Shown in pieces: positions 1-8,348 of a stretch of DNA of 64,000 nucleotides (positions within the stretch are counted from its first letter, which is position 1; each line of letters opens with the position of its first letter). The notes beneath the pieces are model-generated. The model was not told the origin of the DNA. It was given only the letters and a program-made list of their open reading frames with translations, and did not search any database. Source of the DNA: Labilibaculum manganireducens (GTDB lineage: Bacteria > Bacteroidota > Bacteroidia > Bacteroidales > Marinifilaceae); contig NZ_MVDE01000019.1 in assembly GCF_002843385.1 (NCBI RefSeq), positions 1 to 64,000 on the forward strand, written 5' to 3'. Made by a program: the position numbers and the translations under genes.

Positions 1-111
1 GAAATATCAGATCTACAAGAAAAGATTACAATGATGGTAAATGAGTTGAATCCCGATTTAATCAAATCCATTACTGGTTATCCAATTTATACAAATTGCT
101 TTTGTGAGTAA
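1..111 (+). CDS. C-terminal end of a possible IS630-type transposase (cut by window edge)
   Basis: An open frame enters from the left edge and stops at 109-111, giving 36 residues that include LKSITGYPIY-like text (actual: LIKSITGYPIY). The pattern of a charged helix (LQEKITMMVNEL) followed by 'SITGYPIY' resembles the extreme C-terminus of IS630/Tc1-type DDE transposases from memory of the family. No catalytic residue is in view, so this is only a suggestion. It sits next to another orphan fragment, which fits a degraded mobile-element edge beside the pectin locus. Confidence 0.35.
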   Translation, partial: EISDLQEKITMMVNELNPDLIKSITGYPIYTNCFCE

Positions 112-241
112 ATTAGTCTGTAAAATGGTATAACGTGAACTTTTCGGTGATTTTGGATGATATTGTTCCTTATAATTTATCTCCAATACAATGGTTCGTG
201 TACCTTTCTTATTAACTGCCCTAGGCAATTAACCTTCCGGA

Positions 242-373
242 GATCGTCAGATCATCAATAAGTTTATTGATGATCTGAACGTCTTCATCTCACCCATCAT
301 TGATAAAACGCCTAAAATATTCGACTCCGGGAAAGGCAAACTGCTGAGCCAGCGCAATTACAAGGAACAATAA
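242..373 (+). pseudogene. Orphan C-terminal coding fragment, unknown product
   Basis: A frame open from 233 and ending with TAA at 371-373 encodes about 43 residues (DRQIINKFIDDLNVF... ending QRNYKEQ). There is no start codon after the upstream in-frame stop at 230-232. The fragment is richer in G and C (codons such as CTG, AGC, CGC) than the AT-rich genes around it. I do not recognise the family. It looks like the tail of a gene whose front was lost, perhaps by the event that left the transposase-like tail just upstream. Confidence 0.3.
247..278. repeat. Perfect inverted repeat with 14-bp arms
   Basis: Arms at 247-260 (TCAGATCATCAATA) and 265-278 are perfect reverse complements around a 4-nt loop AGTT. 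There is no T-tract, so it is not an obvious terminator. It lies inside the orphan coding fragment, so it may be partly a by-product of that sequence. Confidence 0.6.
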
Positions 374-396
374 AAAAACAACATAATTAATTTTCG

Positions 397-416
397 CATT
401 CTACTCATTTAGAATG
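397..416 (-). terminator. Weak hairpin at the end of the GH28 gene
   Basis: CATTCTA (397-403) pairs with TAGAATG (410-416) around a 6-nt loop. The hairpin overlaps the stop codon of the polygalacturonase gene. The following minus-strand sequence has only a scattered T-rich run, so intrinsic termination is uncertain. Confidence 0.3.
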
Positions 417-2082
417 TGTTTACTTTCAGTATATTTCGATTCACTTCATGTCCAACTTCTAGAATCGAATTAACATCTGCTGCTGAATGAACATCGATAT
501 GAATCTGTTCTGTCTCTTCTCCGTGAACTGAAATAAGTGGCTTCTCAGATTCCGACAACACAAGCTCTTTTACAGATACATTTTTTGAATTATATAAGGC
601 AATTGCAGGAAATACATTGGTTTGCAAATGCAAATTTCGAATCGTAACACCTGTTGCATCGATACACAACAGCCCTTTTTCTGTTTCCATTGTAATATTT
701 TCCAACAAAATGTTTTTAAGATTCATTTCGGGCAGGCCTTGTAAATAAATGGCTTGAGCGGCTCCTTTACAAGTGACATTTTTAATACTAATGTCTTTAA
801 ATTGCGGAGTTTCTTCTGTTATCTCAGGAAGCATTTCGGAAACCGATTTCCCTCCATAATACAAATTAAAGGAGATCGCCTTGTTTGGAATGTTAATCAT
901 ATCGATATCAGAAATGTAAATTCCTTCCACAACACCACCTCTACCACGATTACTTTTAAATCGCAATCCAACATCAGTTCCCATAAATGTACAAGCCGAA
1001 ACATGCATATTTTTAACTCCTCCCGACATTTCACTACCTACAGTTAAACCTCCGTGCCCATGATACACAATACAATTTTTCACAATCAGGTTTTCGGTAG
1101 GCATGGCTCTTTTGCGACCATCTTCATCTTTACCTGATTTAATACAGATTGCATCATCGCCCACATCAAAACTACAATTTGTTAAAATGGTATTTTTACA
1201 AGACTCTATATCAATGCCATCACCATTCTGAGAGTACCAAGGATTACGTACTGTAAGATTTCGCACCGTTAGGTTTTCGCACATTAGCGGATGAATGCAC
1301 CATGCCGGCGAATTCTGAAACACGGGACCATCCAACAACACCTCTTTACAATTCACGATACTTACCATTACGGGACGTAGAAAATCTTTAATTTCCTCGT
1401 ATTCTTTTATCGTTTTTAAATTTTGAGGCACATTCATTTTACTTTGCCTGTCTCCTTTTACAAACCCCTCAGACGGATACCACTTCCCTCCTTTTTCATC
1501 GACAATTCCTCCTGAAGCGACAAGCTTTTTCCACTGGTCACCGGTTAATTTCGAACGCTTTACCATACGCCATACTTCTCCTGACCCATCAAAAACACCA
1601 CTTCCTGTTATGGCAACATTTCTTAAATCGTTCCCTTGAATTGGCGACAAACACCTAACTGTATTTAAGCCTTCGAAACTTGCATTCACTAATGGATACA
1701 AATCTTTATTGGTACTAAACAGCACCAAAGAACCAGCCTCGGCGTGAAGGTTGATATTACTTTTCAAAATAATGGGTCCGGTTATCCATATTCCCCTTGG
1801 AATAATTACTTTTCCTCCTCCTTTACCTGCAACATGCTTAATAGCATCGGCAAAAGCCTGTGTATTTATTGTTTTCCCATCCGCTACAGCTCCAAAATCA
1901 GCAATTGAAACTGAAAAATCAGGAAATGCAGGCTCTACAACCTGAGGCATATCAAACTCGATTCCCTCGTACACCTTGCTTATTCCACTATTTTCAATTG
2001 GTTTATTCTGACAGGCAAACGCCAATACAAGAACCAAAACCGAATAAAAAAATCTCTTAATTTTTTTTTCTACCACTCTCAT
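409..2082 (-). CDS. GH28 polygalacturonase-type glycoside hydrolase, lipoprotein
   Basis: A 557-residue right-handed beta-helix hydrolase of family GH28, which cleaves alpha-1,4-galacturonide bonds of pectin by inversion. The family motifs are visible in order: NGDGID (N286 to D291, the NTD-like motif), GDDA with D309/D310, GHGG with H343, and RFK at 374-376 (RIK-like). The N-terminus is a lipoprotein signal with the putative lipidated Cys24 in LAFAC, so the enzyme is probably tethered to the outer membrane. It is the last gene of the CE8-GH43 block. It could act on homogalacturonan or rhamnogalacturonan; sequence alone does not decide between them. Confidence 0.9.
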   Translation of the reverse strand: MRVVEKKIKRFFYSVLVLVLAFACQNKPIENSGISKVYEGIEFDMPQVVEPAFPDFSVSIADFGAVADGKTINTQAFADAIKHVAGKGGGKVIIPRGIWITGPIILKSNINLHAEAGSLVLFSTNKDLYPLVNASFEGLNTVRCLSPIQGNDLRNVAITGSGVFDGSGEVWRMVKRSKLTGDQWKKLVASGGIVDEKGGKWYPSEGFVKGDRQSKMNVPQNLKTIKEYEEIKDFLRPVMVSIVNCKEVLLDGPVFQNSPAWCIHPLMCENLTVRNLTVRNPWYSQNGDGIDIESCKNTILTNCSFDVGDDAICIKSGKDEDGRKRAMPTENLIVKNCIVYHGHGGLTVGSEMSGGVKNMHVSACTFMGTDVGLRFKSNRGRGGVVEGIYISDIDMINIPNKAISFNLYYGGKSVSEMLPEITEETPQFKDISIKNVTCKGAAQAIYLQGLPEMNLKNILLENITMETEKGLLCIDATGVTIRNLHLQTNVFPAIALYNSKNVSVKELVLSESEKPLISVHGEETEQIHIDVHSAADVNSILEVGHEVNRNILKVNTF

Positions 2083-2105
2083 TCTATCTTATTGATTTAG
2101 GGTTA

Positions 2106-2309
2106 CTATTCTTCAAATGTTTTCATTCCCTCAAAAATCAATCGGACTATTTCTTTTGCTCCGACCGATTGAAAATGTTTATTATCATTCTGTCCATCAG
2201 GAAATGCTTCATAAATCCCCGCAGGTAAATTCATGAAATAATATTTGGAAACATATTCTTTTCTTTTACTGGGAAGAAAATCTATCGACAATTGTTTTAA
2301 ACCGATCAA
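2106..2309 (-). pseudogene. Remnant of a CE12-type rhamnogalacturonan acetylesterase (C-terminal part only)
   Basis: The 67 residues contain PDGQNDNKHFQSVGAKEIVR, matching the D-x-x-H catalytic block V of SGNH acetylesterases of the rhamnogalacturonan acetylesterase type (D and H of 'DNxHF', then 'GA'). Full-length family members are about 220-250 residues with an N-terminal GDS serine motif, and here that whole part is missing. The upstream GH43 gene ends 13 bp before this frame begins, so the 5' portion has been deleted. The remaining frame is intact, which suggests a recent loss. An assembly error is the alternative. Confidence 0.65.
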
Positions 2310-2322
2310 CTAAATATGCGTC

Positions 2323-3990
2323 CTATTCCTCAATCTTCTCTATTCGAAACCAATCAATGTCAGCACTTCCTGCATTATTAATTACACCATCACGAAGAGC
2401 AAAGAATCCTACTTTTGCCCCAATCCAACGTCCCGGAACTGCATTAAAATTGTCTCCTGCCTCTGTAAACTTCTCTCCATCGGCGCTATAACTAAAAGAG
2501 CAAACGGCACCAGCTTTAACTTTTAGTCTGAAATAAACTGTTTTCTCTTTAAAACCATGTTCAAACAGTTCTTTTTCAGCTCCATTCTTTCTTGCATTAC
2601 CGCAACGAACAACCCGAATTTTTAATTTCTCATTGATCTGTTTTAGAGAGATAAACTGATAATTTTCTCCCATTACAACAAAACCTATTTCCTCACCATC
2701 AAAATGATTATTGAATGTAAATTTCGTTGTCACCATAAATTCTTCAGCCGGAAATTTCTGTAGTAATAAATTTGGAGTCTCCCACAAATTCACATAATCG
2801 TCTGATTTAGGAATACAATTTAGACGATAAAAACCCATATGTCCGGTTGGAAATCCCCATGTTATTTTTGGATTGGCATGCCATTGCCATTGTAAACCCA
2901 ATGATGGCTCATTAAACTCATCACTTTCGGATGGAGTCATTACTTTCCCTTTTGGCAAATCAGGCTTTTTATAACTAGACACAGGCTCTCCAATTCCATC
3001 CCCATCCAAGTCAATACCCATTACCGGCCAATCATTTTTCCAACTCATTGGCTGTAAATGAACAATTCGACCGTAAGCATCTTTATCCTGAAAATGAATG
3101 AACCAATCTTCTCCGGAAGGAGTATCGACCCAAGCACCTTGATGCGGACCATTTACAGCTGTTTTTCCTTTTTCCAAAACAACCTTTGAGTCGTATGGTC
3201 CATAAATGTTTTTAGATCGAATAATCAATTGCCAACCTGTTGAAACACCACCTGCCGGAGCAAAAATGTAGTAGTATCCGTTTCGCTTATAAAATTTTGG
3301 CCCTTCTAAAGTCGGATGATCTTGGCCTCCATCAAAAACCATTACCCCATCGTCTAACAGCTTGATTCCATCAGTACTCATCTTGCTAACAACAAGAATA
3401 CTCTTTACACCAGCACGACTACCAGCAAATGCATGAACCAAATATGCTTTTCCATCATCATCCCATAAAGGCGATGGATCAATCAAACCTTTTCCTTCTT
3501 TCACCAATATTGGCTCGGACCAAGGTCCCATTGGATCTTTTGCTTTGGTAAGGTAAATTCCGAAATCAGGATCAGGATAGTAGATGTAATATTCCCCTTT
3601 GTGAAAGCGAATGCATGGAGCCCAAACACCATTTCCGTGCTGCGGTTTATCGAACACATCAAAAGGCGGTTGTTTATGTAATGCATAGGAAATTAGTTCC
3701 CAATTAACCAAATCGGTTGAATGTAAAACCGGCAAACCAGGAGTACAGTTAAACGACGAAGCTGTCATGTAAAAATCATCTCCCACCCTTACTACATCAG
3801 GATCTGAATAATCAGCATGCAAAATTGGATTTTTATAGGTTCCATCGCCATTGTCAGCGACCCATACCTGAGAGATGTCCTGTTTATTTTCATCATTAGA
3901 TTGTGCTATCGCAGGACTAACAATACCTGCAAAAAAAGCAATCAGCCAGAACGGAACTATTTTCTTCCTATTTATTTTTTGTTTTCCCAT
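2323..3990 (-). CDS. GH43 glycoside hydrolase (arabinofuranosidase/xylosidase type) with C-terminal jelly-roll domain
   Basis: A 555-residue secreted enzyme with a signal peptide ending near AIAQ (residues 27-30). The five-bladed GH43 propeller shows the catalytic triad: base D63 in YSDPDV, the pKa-modulating D171 in LIDPSP, and acid E229 in TLEGPKF. From about residue 355 a beta-sandwich domain of the GH43 C-terminal (DUF1349/concanavalin-like) type follows. In this pectin locus it most likely removes arabinose or xylose from side chains. The substrate is inferred from context. It lies 46 bp downstream of a CE8 gene and just before the acetylesterase remnant. Confidence 0.88.
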   Translation of the reverse strand: MGKQKINRKKIVPFWLIAFFAGIVSPAIAQSNDENKQDISQVWVADNGDGTYKNPILHADYSDPDVVRVGDDFYMTASSFNCTPGLPVLHSTDLVNWELISYALHKQPPFDVFDKPQHGNGVWAPCIRFHKGEYYIYYPDPDFGIYLTKAKDPMGPWSEPILVKEGKGLIDPSPLWDDDGKAYLVHAFAGSRAGVKSILVVSKMSTDGIKLLDDGVMVFDGGQDHPTLEGPKFYKRNGYYYIFAPAGGVSTGWQLIIRSKNIYGPYDSKVVLEKGKTAVNGPHQGAWVDTPSGEDWFIHFQDKDAYGRIVHLQPMSWKNDWPVMGIDLDGDGIGEPVSSYKKPDLPKGKVMTPSESDEFNEPSLGLQWQWHANPKITWGFPTGHMGFYRLNCIPKSDDYVNLWETPNLLLQKFPAEEFMVTTKFTFNNHFDGEEIGFVVMGENYQFISLKQINEKLKIRVVRCGNARKNGAEKELFEHGFKEKTVYFRLKVKAGAVCSFSYSADGEKFTEAGDNFNAVPGRWIGAKVGFFALRDGVINNAGSADIDWFRIEKIEE

Positions 3991-4036
3991 AACACTTTAT
4001 TCTCTTCAAAATCGATTAAAAACAATAATATCTGAT

Positions 4037-4990
4037 TTATTTTATTTCCCACTTACTAAGCTGAAGCACATTCTCTACTGTATATTTTTCAGCTTGTTTC
4101 GCCGTTAATTGTTTCGACCAAACAACTCTATCGCTTGTATCAGCTCCTAAACCACGATTCCGATACTCTGCATAAAATGCTGTTTCTTCTCTCTCAGGCT
4201 TCGACCAGTTGTGCCATCCTTCAGGGCGAATATGTGCACCCAACACACAATTCAAGAAAACCACATTTGCGTAATCACGCCAAGGTCTTCCTAAAAATAC
4301 CTTAGAAATTTCGGGCGTTGCTTCTATTTTGCAATTCATAAATACGTATCCAAACTCACTCTCTTTTGGTGTTGATGCCGCAGTGATGTAAGAATTTTTT
4401 TTACATAGAATTACACAATCCTGAAAGACAGCTGTTGACGAGCCAAAAATAAAATCGGTTGTTCCTTCTATATAACATTCCTGAAAATACTGACGGCTAT
4501 TTTTTCCTGAGGCATAAACAGTGTCCTGATTTCCCAAAATCCGGCATTTTTTAAACGAACAGCCATCTCCTTCTACATGCAAAGCTACTGCTTGTCCTTG
4601 CATACCTTCCGAATTTTCAATCGTTAAGTTTTCAACACAAATATTATTTCCTAAAATCTGCATGGTAAAAGATGTAAATGTATTGATATCGCCTTTCCCA
4701 GAATAATCATCCCAGGTTATGATCGTTTTTGCAACGTCTTCGCCCACAAAATGAATATTCTCCTTATCTACAGGAACAACAAGCTTTTCTTTATAGATTC
4801 CTGATTTAATAAAAATAAGCTTTGTTTCCTCAGATGACCTTACGGCATTAATTGCTTCCTGAATACTTTTGTAATCACCTGATCCATCTGCTGCAACTAC
4901 AATCTGATTTTCTATTGCTGATGAACAGGAAAAAAGAATTGTACTCCCCAATAAATAAAGGAGTATGAGTATGTTTAATTTTTTTCTCAT
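4037..4990 (-). CDS. CE8 pectin methylesterase, lipoprotein
   Basis: A 317-residue beta-helix carbohydrate esterase of family CE8, which removes methyl esters from homogalacturonan. The key residues are visible: Q133 in GQAVAL, Q155-D156 in NQDT, nucleophile D179 in TDFIFG, and R235/W237 in LGRPW. A lipoprotein signal leads to Cys22 (ILFSC). Its ATG overlaps the stop of the upstream CE8 gene (ATGA at 4987-4990), so the two are probably translationally coupled. Two different CE8 enzymes side by side may differ in processivity or preference for methylation pattern. Confidence 0.9.
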   Translation of the reverse strand: MRKKLNILILLYLLGSTILFSCSSAIENQIVVAADGSGDYKSIQEAINAVRSSEETKLIFIKSGIYKEKLVVPVDKENIHFVGEDVAKTIITWDDYSGKGDINTFTSFTMQILGNNICVENLTIENSEGMQGQAVALHVEGDGCSFKKCRILGNQDTVYASGKNSRQYFQECYIEGTTDFIFGSSTAVFQDCVILCKKNSYITAASTPKESEFGYVFMNCKIEATPEISKVFLGRPWRDYANVVFLNCVLGAHIRPEGWHNWSKPEREETAFYAEYRNRGLGADTSDRVVWSKQLTAKQAEKYTVENVLQLSKWEIK

Positions 4991-5973
4991 TGTGTTTGAA
5001 TGTTTGCGGCTGATTCAGGAATCCAGCCATTAAAAATATTTTCCAATGTATAAGTTTCTCTTTCTTCTTTTGTTAATTGATGCGACCATGAAACTCTATT
5101 CGCATATTTGGCTCCTGAACCCGTATTTTTATATTCTGAATAATTAACAGTTCGTTCAGCATCTTTTTTATTCCAATTGTGCCAACCTTCGGCTTTAATA
5201 ACCTCTCCTAATTCGCAGTTTATAAATGCGGTTTTAGCATATGGCCTCCACGGACGTCCTAAATAAACCGATCCAGCAGGAGCATTTCCTGTGATCTTAC
5301 AGTTGATAAACACAAAACCAAAAGGTGTTTCTTCCAAGGTAGAAGCCGCTGTTACGTAACCTGGCCCTTTGCAGAAGATCTCGCATTTTTCAAAAACCGC
5401 TGTCGACCATCCAAAAATAAAATCAACTGTTCCCTCGATAAAGCAGTTTTTGTAATATTGACGACTATTTTCGCCATGAGGATAAAGAGTATCCTGATTT
5501 CCTAAAAAACGACAGTTGTTAAAAAAAATACGATCGCCCTCAATACGCACAGCAACTGCCTGCCCAACCGGTCCTGAGGAGTTCTCGAAAGTAATATTCT
5601 CTGCTTTAAAATCATCTCCGAAAATGTAAAATCCGGAAGAGCCTGTTGTTCCTTTTTCTTCTCCGAAACAATTTTTCTTCGATGCATAATCATCAAAAGT
5701 AATTATCGTATTCTCCAAACTCTCACCAATAAATAAAACCTGATTTTTAGAAGCAGGAAGAATCAATTTTTCCTTGTAAACTCCATTTTTGATATAAATA
5801 GAAGTCCTGTTTTTTCTGAAATCAGGAACCGCATTAATCGCATCCTGAATGCATGTAAAGTCTCCGTCACCATCCTTGGACACAATAAAATCGTAATTTG
5901 AACCTGTACTTCCTCTTGAAAATTGACTAAAACAGGTAATAAAAACAATAAGAATAAGATATTTCCATTTCAT
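4987..5973 (-). CDS. CE8 pectin methylesterase, secreted
   Basis: The first gene of the block, a CE8 esterase with the same motif set as its neighbour: GQAVAV, NQDT, nucleophile Asp in VDFIFG, and LGRPW. The frame is open up to an ATG at 5997, but the ATG at 5973 gives a clean signal peptide (MKWKYLILIVFITCFSQFS), so I chose it. The product is 328 residues. An internal Cys in the signal (ITCFS) is not a good lipobox, so the protein is probably periplasmic or released. A four-box TTCCC array lies about 215 bp upstream of the chosen start. Confidence 0.88.
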   Translation of the reverse strand: MKWKYLILIVFITCFSQFSRGSTGSNYDFIVSKDGDGDFTCIQDAINAVPDFRKNRTSIYIKNGVYKEKLILPASKNQVLFIGESLENTIITFDDYASKKNCFGEEKGTTGSSGFYIFGDDFKAENITFENSSGPVGQAVAVRIEGDRIFFNNCRFLGNQDTLYPHGENSRQYYKNCFIEGTVDFIFGWSTAVFEKCEIFCKGPGYVTAASTLEETPFGFVFINCKITGNAPAGSVYLGRPWRPYAKTAFINCELGEVIKAEGWHNWNKKDAERTVNYSEYKNTGSGAKYANRVSWSHQLTKEERETYTLENIFNGWIPESAANIQTQ

Positions 5974-6187
5974 ACACATTAATTTTATTTTCAACATACA
6001 TCTATATTTTTACAACACACTTAACAACATCCAGACTCTGGTTAATGATTACATTTGATCCGTTCACTCCAATTCTCAATTCTACAATCCAGGTATTACG
6101 AAACACATCACCTCCGGATCGTAAAGTAATAGTTGATGCTTCAGGCAATAAAATTAAAGCAACAGATGAAGTTAACTGCCTTTACCA

Positions 6188-6255
6188 TTCCCAAAGAAGA
6201 CAGTCTGTATTCCCTGACAGGAAATTATTTCCCAAACAAGAGGGGTATTCTTCCC
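6188..6255 (-). promoter_or_regulatory. Putative HTCS operator: four TTCCC boxes spaced 22/19/22 (copy 1)
   Basis: TTCCC occurs at 6188-6192, 6210-6214, 6229-6233 and 6251-6255, giving start-to-start distances of 22, 19 and 22. Flanks are also conserved with copy 2 at 16823-16890 (TTCCCAAAGAAGA, AGTCTG, AAGAGGGG). The rest of the 388-bp gap 5998-6385 shows no convincing gene. The array lies upstream of the CE8-CE8-GH43-GH28 block on the minus strand, at the same relative position as copy 2 has to its block. Binding by the AraC-type domain of the nearby hybrid regulator is inference. Confidence 0.65.
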
Positions 6256-6385
6256 AAAGACTGCAAAAAATAAAATTCAAAAAAGCACAATATACTACTA
6301 TAGAGATGCTTATAAAGGCAAAACGCTGAATGTTCTTCTTCCAATTCACTTTTCAAAACTCTCTGTTTTTAGTGATATAGTATAG

Positions 6386-8077
6386 CTATTCAGCGATAAT
6401 TTTTGTGCTTTTAACTTCTTTTTCAGAAACAGCTCTTACAATATAAAAGCCATGCTTGATTGTAAAATTAATGTCACTATTTATTTGCAGCTGTTTTACA
6501 AGTACCCCTTTTATATCAAAAACAGAAACATTAGTACTCAAATCAATACCTTTTATATAAATTCTGTGCCTTCCCCCAAATATTTGTATTTTCGGTTGTT
6601 GAATTTCACCCACCCCAGTAACTACATCAACAACTGCATCTTTGTTTTGGTTATTAACAATGTCTGAAACTAAACTATTAAGATAGGTTTCCAGGTTAGA
6701 ATATTCGGCATCTACAGTCGTCTGCAGGGCATCATCAGCATTATTGCTGTTCAATCCATTATTTTTCTCCCAACTATCTGGCATGCCATCTTCATCAGTA
6801 TCTACAGGCGCTTCTGCCGACATCAGATTCGGCCAACCACCAACGGCACTTTGTGTATCAATAATACCATTTGTACTCCCATTCCCTCCATCCATAACTG
6901 AGGCTGTTCCGTTTCGTACATCATCAATAATTCTTTTATCAACGGCATCTCGCATCAGGCTGGCACCTGCGTAGTCTAATACCCTTTTATAAGCTTCATC
7001 TGCGGTATGGGTAGTAATTTCGCCAGAATCGAATGATATATTTGCTTTAATTGCGTCTTTTTCTTCGTCAGACAAACTGCCATACTTACTGGCAAATTGA
7101 TTATAAACACCATATGTCCAATTGTCTTCTGATGCTTCTTCCACCCCTTCAATAATAGTTCCATCGATATAAAAATGCCCCCAAATATCATAAATTTCAG
7201 AAGTGTTGTTTTTTGTGTATTTATCAATTGATACAATACGTGTTGATTTTGATGATGAGGTTGCTAAACCCGGTTTGTAATAACAATTTACAATATTCAC
7301 ATTCATAGCTTCTCCACCATAACAGCTGTTTCCACCCCAGTTATAAATTACATTATTCCGCAAATCAACCAAATCGGTTAATGCGAATTTATCTCCGGCA
7401 TATTCCCCTAAGCGGGGATTTCGGCTATCGTGATCTGCAAGAAGATTGTGGTGAAAAGAAGCATTTTTACCTCCCCAAACTCCCCCGTATCCATGAGCTC
7501 CTTTTTCATGTACCGAATTGCGAAGACTTTCAGAGATGATACTCCATTGCAACGTGAAATTTTCATTTGCGTAAAAGGAAACACATTCATCTGTAGACCA
7601 ACTCATAGAACAATGGTCTACAATAATATTTTCACGAAAACGACCTCCCAAAGCATCATTTTCTTGTTTGGCAGCATCTCCCATGCGGAATCTCATAAAA
7701 CGGATAATCACATTATCACAGGAAATAATTACTGGATAATCTCTTAGGCAAATGCCATCGCCCGGAGCTGTTTGTCCTGCTATGGTAATATTGTTGCTGG
7801 TTATTTTTAGATTGGATTTCAACTGGATTGTTCCGGAAATTTTAAACAATATAATTCTGGCACCAGTTTGATTTATTGCATAGCGCAATGACCCTTTTTG
7901 ATCATTATCACTCAAATTAGTTACATAAATCACCTTTCCACCACGGCCTCCTGTAACATATTTCCCATGTCCTTCAGCACCAGGAAAAGCTGGCAATTCA
8001 CTCCTTTGTGCCAATGCACTACACATAACTGTAAACAGTATAAATATAGTATTGAATAATTTCATCTTCTTATTCAT
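6386..8077 (-). CDS. PL1 pectate lyase with type IX secretion sorting domain
   Basis: A 563-residue polysaccharide lyase of family PL1, which cuts homogalacturonan by calcium-dependent beta-elimination and leaves unsaturated ends. After a signal peptide (ALAQ, residues 21-24) the beta-helix shows FPGAEGHG, the calcium-site motif VDHCSMSWSTDE (D154, D163) and RNPRLG (R222). A DTDEDGMPDSWE calcium-loop segment follows. The last ~70 residues end in a beta-rich module with VFDIKG and GFYIVRA motifs, typical of T9SS type A sorting domains. It is separated from the SusCD block by a terminator-like hairpin. Confidence 0.88.
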   Translation of the reverse strand: MNKKMKLFNTIFILFTVMCSALAQRSELPAFPGAEGHGKYVTGGRGGKVIYVTNLSDNDQKGSLRYAINQTGARIILFKISGTIQLKSNLKITSNNITIAGQTAPGDGICLRDYPVIISCDNVIIRFMRFRMGDAAKQENDALGGRFRENIIVDHCSMSWSTDECVSFYANENFTLQWSIISESLRNSVHEKGAHGYGGVWGGKNASFHHNLLADHDSRNPRLGEYAGDKFALTDLVDLRNNVIYNWGGNSCYGGEAMNVNIVNCYYKPGLATSSSKSTRIVSIDKYTKNNTSEIYDIWGHFYIDGTIIEGVEEASEDNWTYGVYNQFASKYGSLSDEEKDAIKANISFDSGEITTHTADEAYKRVLDYAGASLMRDAVDKRIIDDVRNGTASVMDGGNGSTNGIIDTQSAVGGWPNLMSAEAPVDTDEDGMPDSWEKNNGLNSNNADDALQTTVDAEYSNLETYLNSLVSDIVNNQNKDAVVDVVTGVGEIQQPKIQIFGGRHRIYIKGIDLSTNVSVFDIKGVLVKQLQINSDINFTIKHGFYIVRAVSEKEVKSTKIIAE

Positions 8078-8283
8078 ATTTCAATTCTATTAGAAAATAA
8101 ATAGTTCAAACAATACCAAATTAACATTAAAACATAGCCTGCGAAATGTTTCTCTTCAACTGTATCTCAGTTAAAAAAGATGCAAGCTAAATTGGCTGTG
8201 CTTTCCTTTTTTACCTCGATCTACTAAAAATTAATTCATTTTGAGTAAAATCTCTTTTTAAATTAAACAGGTATAATTTTAAT

Positions 8284-8327
8284 GAAAAAAAATATTGCAA
8301 AGAATACTGGTTCTTCTTTGCAATATT
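8284..8327 (-). terminator. Strong hairpin with T-tract after the DUF4957/DUF5123-type gene
   Basis: The arms at 8291-8304 and 8314-8327 are 14-bp perfect complements around a 9-nt loop. On the minus strand they are followed by a run of T (8284-8290). The hairpin sits between the lipoprotein gene and pectate lyase, so it should end or attenuate the GH105-SusCD transcript before PL1. No TTCCC array is seen in front of PL1. Confidence 0.75.
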
Positions 8328-8348
8328 TTATTGTAGATTAATTGATGT

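Noticed and set aside
6045-6329. 94-codon plus-strand open frame upstream of the CE8 block
   Set aside because: It runs straight through the conserved TTCCC operator array, has no family resemblance and no promoter; better explained as open frame in regulatory DNA.
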